In this document: positions 23,453-32,390 of the stretch, piece by piece
Layout: every line of letters starts with the position of its first letter
How positions within the stretch are numbered: position 1 is the stretch's first letter
Source of the DNA: Temnothorax longispinosus
Taxonomy: Eukaryota; Arthropoda; Insecta; Hymenoptera; Formicidae
DNA length: 64,000 nucleotides
Assembly: GCF_030848805.1 (NCBI RefSeq)
Contig: NC_092361.1
Span: 8,141,928 to 8,205,927 of the forward strand
Reading direction: 5' to 3'
Made by a program: the position numbers and the translations under genes
Notes under the pieces: generated by a model
The model's database searches: none
Told to the model about the DNA's origin: nothing
Seen by the model: only the letters and a program-made list of their open reading frames with translations

Positions 23453-24262
23453 CGTCGGAACGCCGTACTTCCCGAACGCTCCGCCGCTCCATCCCGGCGC
23501 GCGCGATTGCCGTCGCGTATACCCCCGCCACGCCGACACACCATCGCGGGTGTATATAAACCAAGCAATTATCGCTAACTGGTAGATTCCGCCGTGACCC
23601 AGCAATCGGTCCGACCGATTTTCCGCTGCTCACGGATCCCGAAATCCCACAGTCGAACAACCAGGAGGTAGAGAGTGTTCTCTGCCTCTGCCGAGTGAGG
23701 TATCTAGGCGGTTGACTCGAACTTCCACCCGAACACCTGTGACACCGGAGTGAACCAGGGTAAGAGAGTTCTTCTCTTACTCGCCAAGGGTCTTGGCCAC
23801 CCGGTGCCGCCTCCCGCTTACACGAATCGATGCGCTAGGAGATAGAGAGTACTTCTCTATTTCCGCTAAGGGTCTTAGCCGCTCGATATCGCGTCTAACC
23901 ACGCTCCAGCGCCGCGCGCGCTTACCGCCGCCGCTATCCAAACCTGCGATATCGCGTCACCCACGCCGTAATCGTACACCGTACCTCAGCAAGCCCGCGC
24001 GCCCGCCGATCCGCGAACTCCGCGATTTCCGTATATCGTCGCTATAACGGCGTCCGCGAACTCCGCGATATCTGTATATCACTGCCATTGTAACCGCGTC
24101 CGCGATCTATTGTACGTATCTGTCAACTCCGCGATCACCTCGATGTATTCACGTTAATTGAATAAACTCTATTACGTTTTTGTTATATTTTAACCGAGTC
24201 TTGTGTTTTCCTCCGCGCCTACTCCGAACCCTGACCCGCCGCGAGCTAGATCCGTGCTTCGG

Positions 24263-25076
24263 AAGCTAGGTTGTTTTACGGGTAACGAAATAGCCGATGA
24301 CCTAGCCAAAAAAGCGATCCGATTAGGTAGTCATTTTCCTTCCTTTAAATTGCCCCACTCTGATCTGTTCATCCAGCAGAAAGAAAAACTAGCCACCGAA
24401 TTTCACAATTACTTGTTTAACAGAGCCCGTTTTAAAGATAATTTTTTTCCGAACAATCTACATCAACACCCCTAAATCCTGGTATTACAAGTTAGGTTTA
24501 AAACGTGACGCTGTAGTTACCATTTCCCGACTGAGACCGAATCATTACAATTTAAATCATAGTTTATTCCGTAAAAATCTTATTGACGACGGTTCATGCG
24601 CTTGCGATAATCCGACTCAAGATATCAATCATATTATCTTTCATTGCCCTCTTACAAATACACAGGCCGCAAGCCTCCGGCTTGCGATTCAAACTAGTGC
24701 GGGTCCTCGCTGCGAGGATGTCTTCGCTATTTTAAAAAATTCTTCAAATAAGACTTGTCGACTAATAATGTCTTTCTGTAAAGCAGCGGACATTAACTTG
24801 TAACTCGCGCGCTCCGCGCGCGCACAAGCGAGCCACCGGCTCACCTCTCTTCCTTGCTCTTCCACCGCCCCTCTCGTAATCCCTCACCTGACCGACCGCT
24901 CGCGAGCATACATACTCTGCGGCCAACAGTAGCACCCTACCCAAGAGTCTCACAAGCAAAGAAAGCAAGCAGCAATCCTATCTCAACAAGCTACATGAAC
25001 AGTGGACAAAGATGGCCGTATTGTCCTCTGAAAAGAGGCAGGAGCCAATGAAATAAAGAAGAAGAAGAAGAAGAAG
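24263..25076 (+). pseudogene. LINE piece 3: end of RNase H, C-terminal zinc motif, 3' UTR
   Basis: Resumes with TGNEIADDLAKKAIRLG. A one-base shift near 24467 leads to KSWYYKLGLKRDAVVTISRL and CACDNPTQDINHIIFHCP, the C-terminal CCHC motif of these LINEs, with a stop near 24800. The 3' UTR ends in AATAAAGAAGAAGAAG at about 25052-25076, a simple-repeat tail as in I-type elements. With pieces 1 and 2 this accounts for one 5'-truncated LINE of about 2.2 kb before the nested insertions. Confidence 0.8.
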
Positions 25077-25640
25077 AGAAATCGCTGCGCATGTGACCAC
25101 GGAGCATGCGCATGTGGTCGCGGAGTATGTTCAGTGTTGCTACATCTTGTCGGTATGATAGGAATCATAACCTGATTCCTGTCAACTTTAACGTTTAATA
25201 TCTCGCGTCGCGGGGCAGAGCGACGCTTTTTTCGCGGCCCAGATTCGGTCGTTTTGAGCAAAAACGCGTCGATTGAGCCTAATTTCATCGAAAGCGGTGA
25301 GAGTGAGCTCTCCTTCAGATTTACCATAATTTTTTAGTAACAATATTGTACATATATAATTATCAGTATTTACATTTTTATTTTATACTGATATAGACGT
25401 ATTATTAATTTCTGCTATTTCTTCTATATCTGAGTTTAAAGTATGTCATATTTCAATACTATTTTCAACAAAGTGTTGCAACGAAAATAAAGCTTCTCCA
25501 TCGTTATAAATTTCACAATTCCCACCTACAGTACGTTTACCCGTTAGATTTTTAATCAACAATGTTTTAAAAAAGGATTCAAAATTTGATTCCTTGACTC
25601 CTTATTAGTCTAACAAAATTTTCTAGTGGATCTTGATTTA
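25077..25640. other. No gene seen
   Basis: Contains near-duplicate 14-mers around GCGCATGTG at 25087 and 25107. Nothing coding or structured was recognised in the AT-rich remainder. Confidence 0.3.
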
Positions 25641-25817
25641 GAGTGAGTCCCGATTGCGCACATTACAAATCGGACACGACAATATTTCCCGAACGGACAC
25701 ATTCCCGATCAGACACGGTAACGATCAGACACGGTGCCGATCGGACACGGTGTCGATGGGACACGGTGTCGATTGGACACGGTGTCGATCGGACACGGTG
25801 CCGATTGGACACAGTTA

Positions 25818-26068
25818 TGCCGGGATTACGATGAATTTAACGTAACGGGACGCGACGGACGCGAAGTAACGTAACGTGAACTTAAGAAATTACGATCGCC
25901 GTAACGTGAAGCAGCGTGCATTTCAGAAATGATTTGACAGCTTGGTGTGAATAGAAGGTTAGAAATTCACGCTGCTTCACGTTACGGCGATCGTAATTTC
26001 TTAAGTTCACGTTACGTTACTTCGCGTCCGTCGCGTTTCGTTACGTTAAATTCATCGTAATCCCGGCA
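25818..26068. mobile_element. 251-bp MITE with about 100-bp inverted repeats, TTA duplication
   Basis: Left end TGCCGGGATTACGATGAATT is mirrored at 26049-26068, and the arms match for about 100 bases with a loop near 25930-25970. TTA flanks both ends (25815-25817 and 26069-26071). A 3-bp TWA duplication is the PIF/Harbinger habit, so a Harbinger-derived MITE is likely. It sits inside the 16-bp minisatellite. Confidence 0.75.
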
Positions 26069-26123
26069 TTACTATCGGACACATTTAGTTGCATTCGGAC
26101 ACGGTGTCGATTGCACACGGTGC

Positions 26124-26852
26124 GGTGCCGTAACAGGTGGCCCAAAGACAAATGATCCGCGACGTTTGATCCGCGACATTTGATCCGGAGACGAAAAAAC
26201 CAAAAGACAAATGATCCGCACGACAAGTCGTCCAAACCGATTAAATCCGCGACAAAACGCCCGTAAAAAAAATTCAGAATTATGAAAAAAATTCTTCTCT
26301 AATGTAATATAAAAGTGTATGCGTGGAGGCAGTAGGTTCCGCCCCCCTGCGGGGGGCTTCACTATTATTAAACTAGACACATAGTGTGCCTCCAAAGTAC
26401 ATGCGTGGGCTTTCCACGCGTGGAAAGTTATAAACCCATGTGGCACCTTGTTTCGCGTAGAAAGTATATGCGTAGAGGCAGTAGGTTCCGCCCCTCTGCG
26501 GGGGGCTCCACTATTATTAAACTAGACACATGTGCCTTCAAAGTACATGCGTGGGTTTTCCACGCGTGGAAAGTTGTAAACCCATGTGCCACCTTGTTTC
26601 GCGTAGAAAGTATATGCGTAGAGGCAGTAGGTTCCGCCCCTCTGCGGGGGGCTCCACTATTATTAAACTAGACACATAGTGTGCCTTCAAAGTACATGCG
26701 TGGGGAGAAGAAAAAACTCTAGCAGGATCACTTGTCACTTGAATCAATTGTCCTACGGATAATTTATCATCGGATATTTCGTCGTTAGACCGAATGTCGT
26801 ATGGATCAATTGTCGCGGATCATTTGTCGTCGGGCCACCGGTCGTGGCACCC
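26124..26852. mobile_element. Inverted-repeat element with internal 147-bp tandem repeats
   Basis: The left end GGTGCCGTAACAGGTGGCCC and the next 20 bases pair with the right end at 26813-26852 with few mismatches. Subterminal DNA repeats GATCCGCGAC/GTCGCGGATC. The centre has 2.6 copies of a roughly 147-bp unit starting TATGCGT(G/A)GAGGCAGTAGG at 26318, 26467 and 26613, each with the palindrome CCACGCGTGG where the unit is complete. No coding. It interrupts the minisatellite. Confidence 0.65.
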
Positions 26853-26953
26853 ACAGTGCCGATCGGACACGGTAACGATTGCACACGGTGTCGATTGCAC
26901 ACGGTGCCGATCGGACACGGTGCCGATCGGACACGGTAACGATCGGACACGGT

Positions 26954-28210
26954 CCCGTTTGGAAATAAAATACGAAAGTTTATGTATATATGTTTGAGAT
27001 TGTAAAACAATAATAAACTAAAAAACTGTGGCATTACGCGAGGTTAAAAAATCTGTGATTGTATTATGTAATTATATTAATTATTTACAGATAGCACATT
27101 AAGCGGTAGGCAGAGTTAAAAATCTATATAAGGATACGTATTATACTCTAATATCGTATACTTCAAGTATGAAGTCGATTGACATATTTCCTAACCTCAA
27201 GCCGTCCTGTCATTAGAGCTTCATTATATTGCTTTTACAGTCTCGAACAATACATAAAATTTTGAAATATTTGTTCTCTTTTAGACTAGGTGGCGTTACT
27301 TAAGTAAGTATATTTTTGTCAAATAAGAAATAAGTAGTTTATCTTAATAATTTGAAGTTAATTCTTCCTCTTTATACATAATAAGATGCACTAGTGTTAC
27401 TTATTAATAATGTGAGATTGCAGTTTACTGATTTACAGCAATGTTTTAGCAATGATTTAATAGAGATTTAGCTCCCTTTTATTTCAGTAGCGCAATAAAT
27501 AATTATTTTACTGTCAGAAATTACGTATCTACGTAATGTATAGGAATACTGTAAAGGCATGCATTTACAGAGAGGACTCCAATTTCAAATCTGAACATTA
27601 TTTGCTGTTTGCTAACCTTTAATGTGGTATATTTAGCAGCTGGTAAAGGTACATACTATTGTTGACATTTCTATTAAAATTACTTGTGTGCGAAACTCTA
27701 ATTTATGTTTTTAATTTAGATTGTTAAGTATCACTTTCCTTCAACTTGTTAGGAGGAGCTGGGGATGAGATATTCTTTGCATCTATAGTAATTACATAAG
27801 CCTGGAATATCCTCAGATATTAAAGAAAAAATCCATTTACAAACCATAAGATTCCGTTAAGCGAGAGTTGATTATTATTGTCTCCGTTTTCAGAATCTTG
27901 TGAAATGTAATGGAATCATCTACTGTGATTAACTTGGTTGCTGTGTTTATCATGGAAGGATCAATGTGCTTCTAATCTTTACACATGTTTGCAGAATGTA
28001 TAGAGCATTTATACTTTTAGGCAGGTAAAACCTGTGTATACTTTATTAATCATCTTTAACAAATTATCCACAGAATGCAGCGTAACATATTATCTATGCC
28101 GTGGTATTTAAATAATGTATGTGTCGTGCATGTTATGAGCATATTCTCACAAATACATATAAATTGGTAAGTAAAATTTGGTAAAATTAAGCTTATAGTT
28201 ATAGTTGTAA
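26954..28210. other. AT-rich stretch without a recognised gene
   Basis: About 1.25 kb of unique-looking AT-rich DNA before a (TA)n run. No ORF above noise and no repeats. Splice-like signals are too sparse to call. It may be intron or 3' flank of the minus-strand gene that follows. Confidence 0.3.
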
Positions 28211-28215
28211 CATAT

Positions 28216-28218
<3 letters not shown>

Positions 28219-28262
<44 letters not shown>
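28219..28262. repeat. (TA)n microsatellite
   Basis: About 20 TA units immediately left of the candidate last exon of the minus-strand gene. Confidence 0.9.
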
Positions 28263-28263
<1 letters not shown>

Positions 28264-28291
28264 TAGTGGTGTATACACTCGAGATACTTGC

Positions 28292-29109
28292 CGTTGAATC
28301 TTGGCGCTGCTTGGCCCCGGACGAGGATCGTCGGGGTCTTCCTCCTCCTCCTCCTCCTCCTCCTCCTCCTCTTCTTCTTCTTCTTCTTCTTCTGCTTCCG
28401 CATCTCCTTTAGCTTTTGATAATCCTTTCTCGACTCCGGCGACGTAAATATTTCGTCGGAATCCATGGGAGACACGGAACGTTCGAGGGTAATGCTGAAA
28501 AAAGACTTTGTTATCCGTTGCGTTCAGCCGCGAACCTCTGCTTAGCAAAGCAAAAGGTAGCAACTGAATGTGCGTGGTTCTTATCTTTGGATCCAACCAC
28601 GTACACTTACGTGCTACCTTTCGCTTAATTCGCTAAGCAGAGATTCGCGATTGAACGCAACCATTGACACTCACGCACAAATACACACGCACGCGCGCAC
28701 ACATACGCAAACACAGTCACACGCGCATACCTTTCTTCTTTTTCGAGCGCAGCCTGCGCCGCTCGTTGCACCGCAAAATACGCTCGCCCATCCTCCCGCG
28801 CTCGCGCCGCTTGCGTCGCTCACTCCGCCAGCGCCGCCAAGCGCGCTGCTTGCTCCGCTATGGCTGTACGAATTACGGTAAGAAACAATAAAAGTTATTC
28901 GTTATGGTAAAACGTGTGTAATTCAAAACAAGCGTGTACATACTTGGCTCCTTTCGAAAAACCGGGCCGTCGCTGTCATTAGTGTAGTCGCTTGAGGCGA
29001 CATAATCGTCATACCCGAACGAATCAATGCCGCTGTCGCGACTGCTGCTGCTACTGCTGTCCATTTTTTCAATGCGTTGCCGTCGAGCAGCTGGGTTTTC
29101 TGGCAATCA
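28292..29109 (-). CDS. Candidate host gene, three exons, Ser-rich and K/R-rich, with an in-frame TGA
   Basis: Exons at 28944-29109, 28731-28863 and 28292-28494 join in one consistent frame. Acceptors are TTTCAG, CGTACAG and TTTTTTCAG; donors are GTATGT, GTATGC and an apparent GCAAGT. The product would begin MDSSSSSSRDSGIDSFGYDD, pass through an Ala/Glu-rich helix (IAEQAARLAAL...AAQAALEKEE) and end in MDSDEIFTSPESRKDYQKL plus a Lys then Arg run encoded by a trinucleotide repeat. A TGA at 28820-28822 interrupts the helix, so it is a pseudogene, has a sequence error, or the exon choice is wrong. No family recognised; more exons may lie outside this range. Confidence 0.4.
28337..28394 (-). repeat. 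Trinucleotide repeat in coding sequence
   Basis: (TCC)n followed by (TTC)n on the plus strand. In the inferred minus-strand frame it gives polylysine then polyarginine. The alternative frame gives a long polyglutamate run. Confidence 0.8.
28518..28665. mobile_element. Short MITE in an intron of the candidate gene
   Basis: GTTGCGTTCAGCCGCGAACC at the left pairs with GGTTCAATCGC-type sequence at the right end (28640-28665). Internal GCTACCTTTTGC and GCAAAAGGTAGC segments also pair, so the whole 148 bp folds into a hairpin. Confidence 0.55.
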
Positions 29110-29234
29110 CTGAAACATAAAAAAAATTATTAAAAAAAAAAACGTTCATTGTCGTGTAATCGTGGCCGCTCTTAGTCGCGATGCGTGTTCCCTCCTTTTT
29201 CTCTTCTTTTTCTCTTAACAACGTAACGTAAACA

Positions 29235-29545
29235 TTTTTGGACGGTCCTACCACTCACAAGCGACCAATTTTTTTGTCAGTCAAATATCCTAATAGTCAT
29301 AGAATATATCAAAGAATTATGGTGCAAAATAAACGACATACCGAAATAATTTAAAAAAAAATAACATTTTTGAGCAGCTCTACCACCCACGAGCGACCCG
29401 CTTTTTGTCAGTCAATTATGCTAATAGTCGTAGAATATATCAAAGAATTATGGTGCAAAATGACTGACGTACCGAAATGACTTGAAAAACAAATATATTT
29501 TGCACAAGTGGGGGTGGCTGTACCACCCAAAGCGACCTACTTTTT
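29235..29545 (+). repeat. Three tandem copies of a roughly 135-bp unit
   Basis: CTACCAC(C/T)CA-AGCGACC recurs at about 29248, 29380 and 29520. The segment ATATCAAAGAATTATGGTGC is shared by the first two. Noncoding. Confidence 0.7.
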
Positions 29546-30412
29546 TGGGTCAGTCCCCGGAGCTTTGATCATTGAATAACATTATGAATCACCACAAAAA
29601 GTTTCACAAATACCGAAATAATCACGAAAAAATGGAGCTAGCTCACCTACTAGAAGAATGTGTCGATAAAAATGAATTAGATGAATCAACTTTAAATACA
29701 TTGAAGAAGAAAGATTCGCGTATCGAGTAATATAATTCGTTGAAATTATAGAAAATTATGATTGTTTTTTACATTAACATTGTGTTTATACATATTTGAT
29801 ATTGTGCGTATACTTACATGAATATTGTTTTTCATATATTGATATATTCAATATTGATTTGTGCAAACAATAATCGTCATTCGTAGACAGAAAATGAGAC
29901 TCTTCTTTCACTGTCATTATATAAAGAATACGAAGAAGCTGTAAGCAGGGGAAAATTAACATACAGGAGTTTTCAATAATATAGGCTGCGTTCCACTTAT
30001 CGCTCACGACGCTCGCGAGCATCATTTCGTCCCTGTTTAACATTTGACAAACGAGAAAGAAAAGATTCCATGAGCGTTGTGAGCGATAAGTATAACTACG
30101 CCACCCATAGCGAAAAGTATGAATTCCGAAGGATATATATGGAGTTACTGCGGCACAATGCTCTTGAAAAATAGACACATTGAAAATAGTATAAGTCTAA
30201 AGGATCGTAACGCCCAAAGTGGCAACAGCCCAAAAACCTGTGATTTTTATGAGGTTAAATATATTATTCAAATATTTAATTTAATTATAAATATATGATT
30301 ATGTCTGTACATTGTTTATATGGTTTTGTAGCAACTTGATGAAATATTTTGTAAATAAAACTTGGATAAATCCCATATCAACCGCAGGTTCTAATTTGCC
30401 ACTCGATAACAG
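29546..30412. other. AT-rich DNA with one small MITE, no clear gene
   Basis: A minus-strand frame of 130 codons spans 29786-30178, but it runs through the MITE at 29984-30102 and has no recognisable domain. Nothing else is supported here. Confidence 0.3.
29984..30102. mobile_element. 119-bp MITE
   Basis: GGCTGCGTTCCACTTATCGC at the left pairs with GCGATAAGTATAACTACGCC at the right. The arms are about 31 bases, with GCTCACGACGCTC against GAGCGTTGTGAGC at their inner ends. Confidence 0.6.
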
Positions 30413-31442
30413 GCCAGTAAAATGACAAAATTCGGAGGAAATAATACTGACGGCTGAAATTTTTTAAACAGGCTTTTTGTAGGGTACCGTTTAACGTATT
30501 AAAAGTCGTCGTGTGTAGACGCTACGTTGCGGGCAGGGGAGAGTCCGAAAAAAAAAAAAACAGTTTTTCGCTAATAACTTTAAAAAATATCAATTTTACG
30601 GAAATTTATATAGATAAAAATTGTAACTTACAAAATTCCGCACAATTTCGTTTTTTATTTAAGTGTGTACGAACAAATGGAGCAGAGATGAACATCTTTT
30701 CAACACCGGTAGTTTTGCGACGCAAAAAAGGTTTACGTCTCATTATGAAGATAATTGAAATATCTTGAAAAAAAATACACAACATTACTGCCTCCAATCA
30801 GTTATTTTCCAAAATGCACTGTACAATGACATTTTGTCATGTTTTTTGCTCTCAACTTGAAGCTATCTTTACCAAAATAGATTCATGCATAATGAATGTA
30901 TAATGAAAGTAAAAGAGAATAAAATTTTGAACACGATGTACGCGCGATTCCATTTTGGTAAAGATAGCCTGAAGTTGAGAGCAAGAAACGTGAAAAAATA
31001 TCATTGTACATTGCATTTCGGAAAATAACTGTCTGATTGGTTGGAAACAGTAATGTTAAGAATTTTCTTGAAGATATTTTTATTACTTTTTAAAATGACA
31101 AGTATACCTTTTTTGCGTCGCAAAACTACCGTTGTTAAAAAGATATCCATATCTGCTTCATTTGTTCGTACAGACTGAATAAAAACGAAATTGTGCGGAA
31201 TTTTGTAAGCTACAATTTTTATATCTACATAAATTTCCGTAAAGTTGATATTTTCCAAAGTTATTAGCGAAAAACTGTTTTTTTTTTTTACATTTCGGAC
31301 CCTCCCCTGCCCGCAACGTAGCGTCTACACACGAGGACTTTTAATACGTTAAACGGTACCCTCTGAAACAAACCTGTTTACAAATTTTTTGCCGTCGGTA
31401 TTATTTCCTCCAAATCGACAAATTTCGAGTAATTTTACTGGG
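30413..31442. mobile_element. 1.03-kb inverted-repeat element with about 480-bp arms
   Basis: The left end GCCAGTAAAATGAC is mirrored by ATTTTACTGGGC at the right. The arms match through GGGTACCGTTTAACGTATTA (30482 / 31345), GCGGGCAGGGGAG, and on to the centre near 30890-30950, where TTTACCAAAATAG faces CATTTTGGTAAAG. No transposase is encoded. Arms differ by scattered substitutions and small indels. No clear target duplication. Confidence 0.75.
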
Positions 31443-32390
31443 CTATACATTTGATGAGGACGAATGCTTGCATTTGCAGTAAGTATAGTTACATCTTAGT
31501 CTTGTATCGTACAGCCAATTCCGTAATTTAATATTCAACAAAATAATTGTTTTTTTACACAACGACCAAAACTGGTGGGTATGCTGAAAAATGAAATAGA
31601 GTATCTGAAACAATCCTTACGAGATAAACGCTTGAAAAGAGCAGCTACAGAGAAACAAAAAAAACTGGCAATAATTGAAAAATGACTAAAAAAATGAAGT
31701 AATTTCTTCAGATAACTTGAGATATTTAGTAATTTTTTTATCCAACTCCCAGCATTACGCAGCAAGAGGATAATGATAGGTTCTCTTTTCTACATTTAAA
31801 TAATATTAGTTTCACAAACGAATTCAAGTATGGAACATTGCAATCGATTAATGAAAATTTGAATAAAAGCGCTTTCATGATAATTAATGTAAAATATAAG
31901 AGCATTACGGACAAATTTTAACGACTTAATTGTTTTTATTGAGGGATTGCAAGTTAAACCTCTACTTGTTATCCGCTCGGAACCCATAATGTTCCTTACG
32001 CCGCATACTACAATATCCCAGGATATAGCACATACTACAACGAGGGTCATGTGAATGCGGCTGACTGTACTATTGGTACATGTTGAAGATTCTCTAAATC
32101 AACAAGTTGAATTTCATACATTTAATGACTTAAAAATAAGAAATAATTATTTCGCCAGATAATAAGAAGTGTGTAAGATTTCTGCAATGTATACACGTCG
32201 TGATGTTGATGAAAGACGTTTTTGTTGATATTACAGATACATTTTTACGCGAGAACAGAAATACTAAAAACCATTTTGTCGCAGGAGATTGTTGATATTA
32301 ATCTGTTGACTTTGGATGTTGTAGTGTGACCGTACGGAGGTGTGATGTTCCCCACGCAACGACCAATGACGATTTTATATTGTAATTTTA
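31443..32390. other. No confident gene; possible decayed transposon coding sequence
   Basis: On the plus strand short frames such as LVGMLKNEIEYLKQSLRDKR (31575) and FKYGTLQSINENLNKSAF (about 31830) look like parts of a decayed protein but are broken by stops and match no family I know. Confidence 0.25.

Larger units (their letters stand above)
20576..24262 (+). mobile_element. Solo LTR (BEL/Pao- or gypsy-like) inserted in the LINE RNase H domain
   Basis: The target ATTACGGGTAACGAA, which encodes ITGNE, is split and ACGGG is present on both sides, a 5-bp duplication. The element starts TGTAACGATGCG and ends GGTTGTTTT. After removing the internal 2.7 kb transposon about 0.96 kb remains. It has a TATA box (GTGTATATAAACC at about 23550) and an AATAAA signal at about 24162, as expected of an LTR promoter and polyadenylation site. 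No internal gag/pol, so it is a recombined solo LTR. The 3' end is not the usual CA. Confidence 0.65.
25685..26953 (+). repeat. 16-bp minisatellite GATCGGACACGGTGCC, interrupted
   Basis: The unit GATCGGACACGGTGCC with variants (AAC, GTC) repeats in three blocks: 25690-25815, 26088-26123 and 26853-26953. The blocks are separated by two inverted-repeat elements and read as one array once these are removed. A few units read GATTGCACACGG. Noncoding; frames through it are translations of the repeat. Confidence 0.8.

Noticed and set aside
25643..25845. Two overlapping short plus-strand frames with DTV-R repeats
   Set aside because: Run-through of the 16-bp minisatellite.
25685..26953. CRISPR-like repeat array
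   Set aside because: Units are contiguous 16-mers without spacers and the genome is eukaryotic.
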